Shown in pieces: positions 24,441 through 31,787 of a stretch of DNA of 64,000 bases. How positions within the stretch are numbered: position 1 is the first letter of the stretch; every line of letters begins with the position of its first letter. The position numbers and the translations under genes were made by a program. The notes under the pieces were generated by a model that did not search any database, was not told the origin of the DNA, and worked only from the letters and a program-made list of their open reading frames with translations. Origin of the DNA: JBMNPT01 sp050943735 (GTDB lineage Bacteria > Bacillota > Clostridia > Oscillospirales > RGIG577); assembly GCA_050943735.1 (NCBI GenBank), contig JBMNPT010000005.1:62001-126000 (forward strand), written 5' to 3'.

Positions 24441-26033
24441 TTATTCCCGGCTGAACTCAGTGAGTTCCAGACCATCATTGTTTTCCAGAGCCCAGTTGAT
24501 GCCCCATTCATTCATGAAGAGCAGCAGATAGTTGCCTCGGTAATCCACCAATTTGCGGCAGTCAGAGGGCAGCCGCAGGGAATCGGGGTCCAGTCCCTTG
24601 TTGGCAATCCAGCGGATATGCTGGTGAGGCATGTTTTCCCGATAGATGCTGACGTTGTATTCGTTTTGCAGACGGTATTCCAATACTTCAAACTGCAGCA
24701 CGCCCACTACGCCCACAATGACTTCTTCCATGCCCCCATGGTATTCTTGGAATACCTGAATGGCACCTTCCTGAGCGATTTGTGTGGTGCCCTTGACAAA
24801 CTGCTTCCGCTTCATGGTGTCCACCTGACGCACTTTGGCGAAATGTTCGGGAGCAAAGGTGGGAATGCCTTCAAATTCCAATTTGCGGTGAGGAGCGCAC
24901 AGGGTATCGCCGATGGAGAAAATTCCCGGGTCAAATACGCCAATGATATCGCCTGCATAGGCCTCATCCACAATTTCGCGGTCCTGGGCCATGAATTGCT
25001 GAGGCTGGCTCAGGCGGATTTTCCGCTCCCCCTGTACATGCTGGACTTCCATGCCCTTTTCAAAGGCGCCGGAGCAGATGCGCAAAAAGGCAATGCGGTC
25101 CCGGTGGGCCTTGTTCATGTTGGCCTGAATTTTGAATACAAAGGCAGAGAAATCCGGATCAGTGGGGTCCACCGGTCCGGTGGTAGACATACGGGGGAGA
25201 GGTGGGGTGGTCATGGAGAGAAAATGCCGCAGGAAGGTCTCCACACCAAAATTGGTCAGAGCAGAGCCGAAAAATACAGGAGTCAGCTTGCCCGCCCGTA
25301 CCTGTTCCAGGTCAAAGGCGTCTCCCGCACCGTCCAGCAGTTCAATGTCTTCCTGTAAAATCCCATAGAGCTCTTCTCCAATGGAGGCCCGCAGTTCAGG
25401 GTCGTCTGCCTCCCGTTGGGTGGAAACAGCCTCTTTGAGACCGCCGCTCACCGAAGGGGTAAAGGTGGTGATTTTGCGGATATCCCGCTCAAACACCCCT
25501 TTGAAACTGCGGCCGCAGCCGATGGGCCAGTTGACTGGATAGGTCTGAATTCCCAACACATCCTCAATTTCTTGCATCAGATCAAAGGGACTGCCGGCTT
25601 CCCGGTCCATTTTATTGATGAAGGTGAAAATGGGGATGCCGCGCATGACACAGACCTTAAAAAGCTTTTTGGTCTGATTTTCCACACCTTTGCTGGCGTC
25701 GATGACCATGACCGCGGAATCAGCTGCCATGAGGGTGCGGTAGGTATCTTCTGAGAAATCCTGGTGCCCAGGGGTATCCAGAATGTTGATGCAGTATCCA
25801 TCATAATTGAACTGCATCACCGAAGAAGTGACCGAGATACCTCTCTGCTTTTCGATTTCCATCCAGTCGGAAACGGCATGGCGATTTGCTTTACGCCCTT
25901 TTACCGTACCGGCCATATTGATGGCACCGCCATAGAGCAGCAGTTTTTCGGTCAGTGTGGTTTTGCCCGCGTCAGGGTGAGAAATAATGGCAAATGTACG
26001 CCGTTTTTGAATCTCATTGATATAGTCGGCCAA
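24441..26033 (-). CDS. prfC: Peptide chain release factor 3
   Basis: A 530-residue translational GTPase of full length. G1 is SHPDAGKTTL, G3 is DTPGHQDF, G4 is NKMDREA; the switch region has GRKANRHAVSDWMEIEKQRG in parts, and domains II-III follow. RF3 removes RF1/RF2 from the ribosome after termination. The start is set at TTG 26033 (ADYINEIQKRR), which has AGGAGG 7 bases upstream; a GTG 30 bases earlier would put that ribosome site inside the gene. It has a strong promoter and a hairpin in its leader. Confidence 0.95.
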   Translation of the reverse strand: MADYINEIQKRRTFAIISHPDAGKTTLTEKLLLYGGAINMAGTVKGRKANRHAVSDWMEIEKQRGISVTSSVMQFNYDGYCINILDTPGHQDFSEDTYRTLMAADSAVMVIDASKGVENQTKKLFKVCVMRGIPIFTFINKMDREAGSPFDLMQEIEDVLGIQTYPVNWPIGCGRSFKGVFERDIRKITTFTPSVSGGLKEAVSTQREADDPELRASIGEELYGILQEDIELLDGAGDAFDLEQVRAGKLTPVFFGSALTNFGVETFLRHFLSMTTPPLPRMSTTGPVDPTDPDFSAFVFKIQANMNKAHRDRIAFLRICSGAFEKGMEVQHVQGERKIRLSQPQQFMAQDREIVDEAYAGDIIGVFDPGIFSIGDTLCAPHRKLEFEGIPTFAPEHFAKVRQVDTMKRKQFVKGTTQIAQEGAIQVFQEYHGGMEEVIVGVVGVLQFEVLEYRLQNEYNVSIYRENMPHQHIRWIANKGLDPDSLRLPSDCRKLVDYRGNYLLLFMNEWGINWALENNDGLELTEFSRE

Positions 26034-26076
26034 AGGGGGTCCTCCTTTTCTTGCTGTAGACACTGGGTTTGTGTGA

Positions 26077-26098
26077 ACCGTACTGTGAAAAGTACGGT
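26077..26098 (-). promoter_or_regulatory. Leader hairpin upstream of prfC
   Basis: A perfect 8-bp inverted repeat, ACCGTACT and AGTACGGT, with a six-base loop lies in the transcribed leader about 40 bases before the ribosome site. It is not followed by a T-run, so it may be an operator, an mRNA-stabilising structure or incidental. Confidence 0.5.
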
Positions 26099-26125
26099 GA
26101 ATTATGCATATAACACCAAATTTTA

Positions 26126-26154
26126 ATTATACGGTGCAATGGGGGGAAAGTCAA
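26126..26154 (-). promoter_or_regulatory. Promoter of prfC
   Basis: On the minus strand: TTGACT (26154-26149), 17-base spacer, TATAAT (26131-26126). Confidence 0.82.
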
Positions 26155-26205
26155 TAGAAATCCCCCTTCTGACCGCTTTGGGTGCATGAAAAGGGGGGAA
26201 AAGTA

Positions 26206-26796
26206 TCATGATAAGGAAGGGTTTTCCGATCGGTACAAAAGATTGGTGGCCTGCTGTAGCAAGGCACTGCTGGTTGAAAGGAAAGCATTTCGATAATGGG
26301 CTTCCTTTTCCGGTTCCAACATCACCCACCAGTGCAGCTGGGAGAGAAACAGGGCAGACAGTTGCTTGCGCACCAGCAAATCCCAGGGCTTTTGGGGAAA
26401 GTAGTGGTTTTGCTGTTGGTATAGAGGTAGTAGAGTATCGTGCAGATATTGCTCTAAACTGGTTTGCAATGGCGCACGAGTGGGATCTTCTCTCAGCAGC
26501 AGACGAAGTGTGGTACGCTGTCGGCTCAGGGTGTTTGTAAGAGTTTCCATCCACTGCCGGAAAGGCACCGGAGTTTTGAGAATGGGATATTCGGAGAGAA
26601 GTTCTTCTATTACATGGAGCAGTAAATCTGCCTTGTCATTGTAGTGGAGATAGAAAGTTTTACGGTTGACCATAGCACAGGTGGCAATTTGTGAAATGGT
26701 CAGTTCGTCATAAGAATCTTGCTCCAGCAGTTGTAAAAAAGCGCGTTTGATCAAGGTGCGGCTGCGCAGCACCCGAAGATCGGTTTTGTTTTTCAT
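26206..26796 (-). CDS. TetR/AcrR-family transcriptional regulator
   Basis: A 196-residue regulator. The N-terminal helix-turn-helix runs RSRTLIKRAFLQLLEQDSYD, ELTISQIATCAMVNRKTFYLHY, where the recognition helix ends in the family's YxHY-like pattern, then KADLLLHVIEELL. The C-terminal ligand domain has a TetR_C-like WWVMLEPEKEAH segment as in DhaS-type members. Start ATG 26796 is chosen because the HTH begins right after; upstream residues in the open frame are atypical and the ribosome site is weak. No adjacent efflux gene is seen, and its target may be its own promoter or the divergent AraC-type gene. Confidence 0.85.
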   Translation of the reverse strand: MKNKTDLRVLRSRTLIKRAFLQLLEQDSYDELTISQIATCAMVNRKTFYLHYNDKADLLLHVIEELLSEYPILKTPVPFRQWMETLTNTLSRQRTTLRLLLREDPTRAPLQTSLEQYLHDTLLPLYQQQNHYFPQKPWDLLVRKQLSALFLSQLHWWVMLEPEKEAHYRNAFLSTSSALLQQATNLLYRSENPSLS

Positions 26797-27064
26797 GTCC
26801 AATACACCACATTTCAAGTAGGAATTAGCGATAACGGACAAGCTGTGGGTATTTGATGATAAAACCATCTTAAAACAGCTATATGGGAAATACAATTGGT
26901 ATTTTAGGAACAATTGTAAACAATTTATTAAATATTATACATAATTATAAATATTAGTGTTTAATACACAAAATATAGTAAAATGACCCTTGTTGGATAA
27001 CGTCCGATTTCGTACTATGGGGGTGCGATAATGGAGTCAGCTGTGGTATAAGGAGGCATGGGAA
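26797..27064. other. AT-rich divergent intergenic region
   Basis: This 268-base stretch separates the TetR and AraC-type genes and is visibly more AT-rich than its surroundings, with repeated AATTATAAATATTA-like tracts near 26925-26960. No gene, tRNA or clear palindrome is seen. TTG 27065 of the AraC-type gene is preceded by AAGGAGG (27050-27056). Confidence 0.6.
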
Positions 27065-27868
27065 TTGGCATTTGCGGCGGACCGGCAGGATCGGCGGGAT
27101 GCCATGTACCTGCGAAGAGATGAACTGGAAAGAAATCTGAAACGTTCCATTCAACGGCGGGATGCACAGGCGTTGGAAGATCAGATGTTGCAGATGGCGC
27201 AGTTAATGGATGAATTGCGTTGGAGCGCTGATGATTTGGAAACGGCTTCTCCTGAAAATGGAGAGGATCAACTGCGTTTTGCCCGAGGTGTTCTCCATGA
27301 GATGAATGCACTGTTGGATCACTTTGCCAGAAACAGTGGTTTGCCTGCTGTTTATGCAGGGAGGGTACATGACCATTGTAGCCATGCGGTGGAAAATTCT
27401 CTGACCCAGGAATATCTGCTCCGGGAATATCCAGTTGTATTGGGAAAAGCCTACCTTGATGCCCTGGAGCTCTGTCAGGCGGATGGCGTATCGGAAAAAA
27501 CCGCTTCTATTCTCAACTATATTGCGGCCAATTTGACCGAAGAATTGACGCTTTCTCACATTGCACAACAGTTTGGGCTCAATGAGTCCTATCTGTCCAG
27601 AAAGTTCAAACGAGAAACAGGAGAAAATCTAATGGATTATATTGCGGCCCGAAGGGTGCGGCTGGCCTGTTCTCTGTTTGATGCGGGAGAACGTTCTGTG
27701 CTTCAGGTATCGCAGCAATGTGGATTCAATGCTACTGTTGCAGTGTCTGACCAGAAGGTAATTGTTACTCCTGTAGCAGACGGCGAAACCACTGTTTCCT
27801 TCAAGATCAAGAAGGGCAACATCGAAAAGACCGTTAGCATCACTGTAACTGTATCCAATCAGACCTGA
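27065..27868 (+). CDS. Chimeric gene: AraC-type regulator joined to an Ig-like domain tail
   Basis: A 267-residue frame with two unlike parts. Residues 1-222 match clostridial AraC-family regulators: a helical linker region, then SILNYIAANLTEELTLSHIAQ and FGLNESYLSRKFKRETGENL (first HTH), then ARRVRLACSLFDAGERSVLQV leading to QQCGFN. Here the second HTH should continue, but residues 223-267 are a Thr/Val-rich beta segment (KVIVTPVADGETTVSF, KTVSITVTVSNQT) like the end of a BIG_2 bacterial Ig-like domain. Codons change too: GTT/ACT/GTA become common after about base 27731. The second DNA-binding helix is lost, so regulator function is doubtful. TTG start with AGGAGG 8 bases upstream. Confidence 0.75.
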   Translation: MAFAADRQDRRDAMYLRRDELERNLKRSIQRRDAQALEDQMLQMAQLMDELRWSADDLETASPENGEDQLRFARGVLHEMNALLDHFARNSGLPAVYAGRVHDHCSHAVENSLTQEYLLREYPVVLGKAYLDALELCQADGVSEKTASILNYIAANLTEELTLSHIAQQFGLNESYLSRKFKRETGENLMDYIAARRVRLACSLFDAGERSVLQVSQQCGFNATVAVSDQKVIVTPVADGETTVSFKIKKGNIEKTVSITVTVSNQT

Positions 27869-27888
27869 GTCTAACTGGGTAAAATAAT

Positions 27889-27927
27889 AAAAAAAACAGC
27901 CTGTGGATTGCCACAGGCTGTTTTTTT
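27889..27927. terminator. Bidirectional terminator
   Basis: ACAGCCTGTGG and CCACAGGCTGT stem with a four-base loop, flanked by runs of A and T, between the chimeric gene and the tail-like gene. Confidence 0.92.
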
Positions 27928-27943
27928 GAGCAATAAAATGACG

Positions 27944-28354
27944 TTAGGGCCAGGCGACGTAGCGAAATGGTGAAAGATTAACTGAGTTAGAACAGGGAGT
28001 TGCCGAAGGCTTGCTGGTATTTCCGTATACCATGAAGCCATTTTGAGTGAGCGAAAGTACAGTAGTGTCACCACTAAACACAGGGACATCTTGCAGGGCC
28101 AGACCGCCGCAGAGATTGTTATGGTTCAGGCCGTCACCCACGCATCCGTAATGGTCGCAGAGGTATACAGCGCGGGGGGCAAATCCCAGTACAATTTCAC
28201 GACTTGCAGTCCCATCACCTGTGTATGAACCCACAACCACTCGGTTTTCATGCACTGCCTGATCCAGTGTTTCCATATTTTCGTTGAGAACTGTAACGTC
28301 CACAAAATCATTTAGCTCAGGCATTTTCAGGTTGTAATGGCTGGTTTGCAGCAT
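27944..28354 (-). CDS. Isolated phage-tail-fibre-like protein
   Basis: A 136-residue protein. Its N-terminus (MLQTSHYNLKMPELNDFVDV, then LNENMETLDQAV) is the pattern found at the start of many clostridial phage tail or tail-fibre proteins, and the middle GSYTGDGTASREIVLGFAPRAVYLCD is a jelly-roll-like repeat common in such proteins. The gene stands alone, with no other phage genes near it. It has an extended ribosome site, AAAGGAGGTGAT, 4 bases before ATG, fully complementary to the usual 16S 3' end, suggesting strong expression. It could be a phage remnant or a recruited surface-binding protein. Confidence 0.75.
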   Translation of the reverse strand: MLQTSHYNLKMPELNDFVDVTVLNENMETLDQAVHENRVVVGSYTGDGTASREIVLGFAPRAVYLCDHYGCVGDGLNHNNLCGGLALQDVPVFSGDTTVLSLTQNGFMVYGNTSKPSATPCSNSVNLSPFRYVAWP

Positions 28355-28596
28355 GGTATCACCTCCTTTCTTTTTGAGCATACAATCAGATGAAAGGGCT
28401 TTCCATCGCCTGTTTGGCAGAGGTTGAGGATTTTTTTGATGGAGCATAGAGACAAAAATAGACTATCCAGTGGGTCAAAAAGGTTGTAAAATCAAAATTG
28501 TGCGTATTGAGAGCAAATGAGTCAAGGAATGAGCTGGAAAGAGTGGGTATACTACAAGTGATCAGGTCAATTCCTGCATCATTTCATTTACGCAGA

Positions 28597-28630
28597 GAGG
28601 CCGCCTTCTTTATGAGGGCGGCCTCTTTGT
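28597..28630 (+). terminator. Hairpin, probable terminator
   Basis: GAGGCCGCC pairs with GGCGGCCTC over an 11-base loop, followed by TTTGT. Confidence 0.65.
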
Positions 28631-28644
28631 GCAAAACTATGACA

Positions 28645-28682
28645 AAAAGCGGCGAAGAATCGTTTTTCGCCGCTTTTCTTTG
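28645..28682 (+). terminator. Terminator-like hairpin
   Basis: AAAAGCGGCGAA pairs with TTCGCCGCTTTT over a nine-base loop, followed by CTTTG; symmetric enough to work on both strands. Confidence 0.72.
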
Positions 28683-28743
28683 AGAAAAAAGTGTGGTACA
28701 ATATACAAGGTGTTGCATAATTCATGCAAAGGATGGGATAGAG

Positions 28744-29469
28744 TTGGAGAGATACAGTCTCTTAGTGGCAGATGACAACCGGGAATGGCGGGAGCTTTTA
28801 CTGAGTGCATTGCTGCAGGAGTCGTGGTTGGAGATTCTGCCAGTGGCGGAGGATGGCAAGCAGGCTTGGGAACGGATTTGGCGGGACTTGCCTGATATTT
28901 TGCTGATGGACGCCATCATGCCGGAAATGGATGCGTTCCAGGTGTTGCGCAAAGTCCGCGAGGAACTGCCGGGGTATCAGCCGGTGATCTATTTGTATTC
29001 TGGCATGCACAGTGATTTTATCAGAGAACAGGTGGATCAGCTGCATGTGGATTATTTCACCATGTTGCCTACACCATTGGAATATCTGTTGGAGCATTTG
29101 CGCAGGACGGTGAGTCAGCGGATGTCCAACTGCGGTTGCAGGGAAGTGGGACAGGAGATCCGGGGACTGCTGGATGCTTTGGGATTGAGACCACGTACCA
29201 AGTATCGGCTGTATACCGCCTGTTGTTTGCAATTGTGCCGAGAAGATCCCACTCGTTTGAATATGGTGACCAAAGTGTTGTATCCGGAGGCGGCACACCT
29301 GTGCCATGTGGAGGACACCGCCATTGAACATGGCGTGCGGCATGCAATTCGGGTGGCGCTGCGTCACAAGACACCGTTGTTTTGTCAATTGTTTCCCCGG
29401 ACGGAAACATTGAGTAACAGCTTATTTCTGGAGGGCCTTTGGAATTATTTGAACAAACTCTCCGGGTAA
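28744..29469 (+). CDS. Spo0A-like response regulator, divergent
   Basis: A 241-residue protein. Residues 1-115 are a receiver domain: LLVADDNREWRELL (acidic pair), LMDAIMPEMD with the phospho-acceptor at Asp56, the same number as in Spo0A, and a Ser in LYSGMHSD for the conserved Thr/Ser. The C-terminal domain follows Spo0A: IRGLLDALGLRPRTKYR, DPTRLNMVTKVLYPEAA, and VRHAIRVALRH in the recognition-helix region. The canonical SRVERAIRHAIE is changed (TAIEHGVRHAIR), so DNA specificity may differ. It is shorter than Spo0A (about 265). TTG 28744 gives the expected MERYSLLVADDN start. Confidence 0.82.
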   Translation: MERYSLLVADDNREWRELLLSALLQESWLEILPVAEDGKQAWERIWRDLPDILLMDAIMPEMDAFQVLRKVREELPGYQPVIYLYSGMHSDFIREQVDQLHVDYFTMLPTPLEYLLEHLRRTVSQRMSNCGCREVGQEIRGLLDALGLRPRTKYRLYTACCLQLCREDPTRLNMVTKVLYPEAAHLCHVEDTAIEHGVRHAIRVALRHKTPLFCQLFPRTETLSNSLFLEGLWNYLNKLSG

Positions 29470-29494
29470 GCGATGATGAGAAAAGAGATGGTAT

Positions 29495-30298
29495 TTGTTG
29501 TTGATTGATTTTCATGTACATGCGTTTCCCGATGCCATTGCACATCGTACGCTGGAAAAACTCGCCGGGATCTGTCACAGTCCCTACCATACGGAAGGCA
29601 CGCTGCAAAGTACGCTGGACCATTTACAGGAATGGGGCGTGGATCAGGGAGTGCTGATGCCCATTGCCACCAAACCTTCTCAACAGCACAGCATCAATGA
29701 CTGGGCCGCTCGGGCACAGAGCGACCGGCTGTACTGTTTCGGGACCATTCATCCCCGCAGTGAAGACTGGAAAGAAGAGTTGCACCGGCTGAAGGAATTG
29801 GGCCTGCGAGGAGTGAAATTTCACCCCGATTATCAGGACTTTCGAGTGCTGGAGGACTGTATGCTGCCCATTTATGAGGAAATTCGGGCACTGGGACTGC
29901 CGGTGCTGTTTCACGCGGGTAGAGATCCACTGGCCCCTGATTCTACCCGCAGTCTGCCCTGTGACACGACACAGTTGGTGGATACCCTGCCGGGACTGAC
30001 CATTGTCTTGGCCCATATGGGCGGTTTGCGGCTGTATGATGAGGTGGAGCGGTATCTGGTGGGCAAGCCGGTGTATTTTGATACTGCAGTGGCATCGCTG
30101 AGCTGTCCATTGGAACAGTATAAACGGATCATACGAATCCACGGAGCGGACAAAATCCTGTTCGGTACCGATTGTCCCTGGAGTACGGTACCCGCTGAGT
30201 TAGATTTGTTACGCCAGGCAGAGCTTCAGCCCTGGGAGTGGGAGGCCATCACTGGCGGCAACGCACGAAGATTGCTGGGTGAGCCCATCAAAACCTAA
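29495..30298 (+). CDS. Amidohydrolase 2-family metal-dependent hydrolase
   Basis: A 267-residue TIM-barrel protein. It begins LLIDFHVHAFPD (the HxH metal site), then GVKFHPDYQDF, VLFHAGRDPLAPD, VLAHMGG and the late LFGTDCPWSTVP with the metal-binding Asp. These match the amidohydrolase-2 (decarboxylase/TatD-like) superfamily. The substrate is unknown. The start is one of three consecutive TTG codons (29495-29503) with a weak GAGATGG ahead; there is no in-frame ATG. It follows the Spo0A-like gene by 25 bases and may be co-transcribed. Confidence 0.8.
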   Translation: MLLIDFHVHAFPDAIAHRTLEKLAGICHSPYHTEGTLQSTLDHLQEWGVDQGVLMPIATKPSQQHSINDWAARAQSDRLYCFGTIHPRSEDWKEELHRLKELGLRGVKFHPDYQDFRVLEDCMLPIYEEIRALGLPVLFHAGRDPLAPDSTRSLPCDTTQLVDTLPGLTIVLAHMGGLRLYDEVERYLVGKPVYFDTAVASLSCPLEQYKRIIRIHGADKILFGTDCPWSTVPAELDLLRQAELQPWEWEAITGGNARRLLGEPIKT

Positions 30299-30326
30299 AA
30301 AAGGAGACCGAAAGGTCTCCTTTTTT
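30297..30326. terminator. Bidirectional terminator
   Basis: AAAAAAGGAGACC and GGTCTCCTTTTTT form a perfect stem with a GAAA loop. Confidence 0.92.
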
Positions 30327-30332
30327 GTGGGC

Positions 30333-30602
30333 TCAATGAGCCGCGGCTTTTTTGGATTTTTCGTAGCAGCTGCGTACCGCTTTCGCCAGTTGAGCGGAAC
30401 AGGAAGTGTCCTTGAATCCGCAGCGGATGTCACTGAACAGGGCTTCAATGCGGTCAACGGTCAATCCATCCACCGCGCGTCCGATGGCCTGCAGGTTTCC
30501 GTCACAGCCATTGGTAAAGCGGATGTTGGTGACCACATCGCCATCCAGGTCAAATTCAATGCGGGTGGAGCAAACGCCCCGGGGTGTATAGTGGCAATGC
30601 AT
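30333..30602 (-). CDS. TSCPD-domain protein (TIGR03905 type)
   Basis: An 89-residue protein. It starts CHYTPRGVCSTRIEFDLDGD and contains GCDGNLQAIGRAVDG and a late DTSCSAQLA, the conserved pattern of the short TSCPD family related to the C-terminal domain of class II ribonucleotide reductase (NrdJ). The three cysteines suggest metal binding. Function is unknown. It is followed by the bidirectional terminator; a TATAAT-like box lies upstream on the minus strand near 30653. Confidence 0.85.
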   Translation of the reverse strand: MHCHYTPRGVCSTRIEFDLDGDVVTNIRFTNGCDGNLQAIGRAVDGLTVDRIEALFSDIRCGFKDTSCSAQLAKAVRSCYEKSKKAAAH

Positions 30603-30690
30603 GAATTATAATCTCCTTTGTTGCGTGGTTGGCCTCAAAAGGGCACTGTGCCTATTATAACACAGTTTGCGCAAAAAGAAAGAGAATTTG

Positions 30691-31341
30691 TCAGATTCCT
30701 CTGGAAAACAGCCAGAAGGAGTATGCGCAGGGCAACAGTGCGCCGGTCATCACTCCTACAAAACTGGCGATGGGCCAGTTCAGCAAAGCCATTAGCAGTG
30801 CCGCAACGCCGCAAATCATCATCAAGCGGCCTCCCAGACGATGGGTTCGATCCCAATTTTCCTCGCTGAGCAATGCCCAGGGGGTGCGGAAGCCAATGTA
30901 GAAATTGCGCTTGACTGAAGGCATGTAATTGCCCATCGTAAGGCACATCAGAGAGAGAATGGCCATGATGATGGAGGGAAAACGCTGATGTAAATTGGGA
31001 TAAAAAGCAAGCATGATCATGGTGTTGTGCAGGGCAATAACCAGAATGACCGCCAGTCCTTTGAGCAGAAAATAAATGTTGGAAAAACGGCGGTAATTGT
31101 TGCGTAACGGGTCCAGCAGAGGGAGCAGGGAAAATCCCAGCAGAGTCAGCCAGGGGATGGCTGCGGTGAGCCAGGTGATGGATTTGGATGCATAACTTTG
31201 AATTTGACCGCTAAAGCCGATGCTGTTGGGCACCATTTGGGGGAGACGGGGATACAGCCAGAAAAACACCAGCGTATTGACCAGGCAGAGCAGCAGGTAG
31301 AGCCACTCCTGCTTTAGCCAGTGGATGACAGATTGACGCAT
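30691..31341 (-). CDS. sdpI: SdpI-family membrane protein
   Basis: A 216-residue protein with six hydrophobic segments. It begins with the DUF1648-like part (LVFFWLYPRLPQMVPNSIGF) and ends with the SdpI domain containing the conserved IGFRTPWALLSEENWDRTHRL, split here as IGFRTPWAL and ENWDRTHR. In B. subtilis SdpI both protects against the SDP toxin and sequesters the repressor SdpR when toxin is present. No sdpABC toxin genes are seen in the window, so it may be an immunity or sensor pair acting on outside toxins. It starts at 31341 with AAGGAGG and follows sdpR closely. Confidence 0.88.
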   Translation of the reverse strand: MRQSVIHWLKQEWLYLLLCLVNTLVFFWLYPRLPQMVPNSIGFSGQIQSYASKSITWLTAAIPWLTLLGFSLLPLLDPLRNNYRRFSNIYFLLKGLAVILVIALHNTMIMLAFYPNLHQRFPSIIMAILSLMCLTMGNYMPSVKRNFYIGFRTPWALLSEENWDRTHRLGGRLMMICGVAALLMALLNWPIASFVGVMTGALLPCAYSFWLFSRGI

Positions 31342-31367
31342 TGGGAATACCTCCTTTTCAGATGGAC

Positions 31368-31667
31368 TCAAAGCAGGGGTTCGGCAGATGTTTTTTCTTC
31401 ATTGCCGGTTTGATCTCTCAGGTCCAGAAACCAGGAAACCAGCTCATTGAGTACCGTCATGTTGAGAGAATAGATTACAGTTTGCCCTTCTTTTACGTCC
31501 TGTACCAGTCCGGAATTTTTAAGAATGGACAAATGGTGAGAGATGCTGGGTTTGCTGATGGCAAAATGCTGTGCGATTTCACCCGCAGACATATCTTTTT
31601 GGCGCAGCATACTCAAAATTTCCCGGCGGGTTTTGTCGGACAGCGCCTTGAATGCACTTGAGTCCAT
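31368..31667 (-). CDS. sdpR: SdpR-family ArsR-type autorepressor
   Basis: A 99-residue winged-helix repressor. The sequence FKALSDKTRREILSML and the recognition region AGEIAQHFAISKPSISHHLSIL are typical of SdpR/ArsR, with GQTVIYSLN as the wing. The metal-binding cysteines of ArsR sensors are absent, as expected for SdpR. It is encoded 26 bases before sdpI on the same strand, and a 32-base perfect palindrome overlaps its own promoter, so autorepression is strongly suggested. Confidence 0.92.
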   Translation of the reverse strand: MDSSAFKALSDKTRREILSMLRQKDMSAGEIAQHFAISKPSISHHLSILKNSGLVQDVKEGQTVIYSLNMTVLNELVSWFLDLRDQTGNEEKTSAEPLL

Positions 31668-31682
31668 TTGAATCTCTCCTTT

Positions 31683-31714
31683 TTCTATATTTAGATAATT
31701 ATCTAAATATAGAA
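31683..31714. promoter_or_regulatory. Perfect 32-base palindromic operator of sdpRI
   Basis: Half-site TTCTATATTTAGATAA followed directly by its exact reverse complement. It overlaps the -10 box of the sdpR promoter and the predicted transcription start, the position for an autorepressor operator. It lies 38 bases from the pepD -10 box. Confidence 0.88.
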
Positions 31715-31739
31715 TAGATCAAATTACTCTGTTTGTCAA
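31711..31739 (-). promoter_or_regulatory. Promoter of sdpRI
   Basis: On the minus strand: TTGACA (31739-31734), 17-base spacer, TATTCT (31716-31711). Confidence 0.8.
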
Positions 31740-31752
31740 TGATTTTTTGTGC

Positions 31753-31758
31753 TATAAT
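31753..31758 (+). promoter_or_regulatory. -10 box of pepD
   Basis: TATAAT with no good -35 at normal distance; a TTGTCA lies only 14 bases upstream and overlaps the sdpR -35 box. Confidence 0.45.
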
Positions 31759-31787
31759 AATACAGGAATCCAAAAGGAGGAAAAAAT

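Larger units (their letters stand above)
28355..28743. other. Non-coding gap with two hairpins
   Basis: A 389-base region between the tail-like gene and the Spo0A-like gene. It holds two terminator-type hairpins (28597-28630 and 28645-28682) on the plus strand but no convincing gene before them. A short open frame at 28498-28683 runs through both hairpins and is not credible. A TACAAT -10-like box (28699-28704) precedes the Spo0A-like gene. What transcript the hairpins end is not visible. Confidence 0.6.

Noticed and set aside
28498..28683. A 61-residue open frame in the gap before the Spo0A-like gene
   Set aside because: It runs through two terminator-type hairpins and has no ribosome site.
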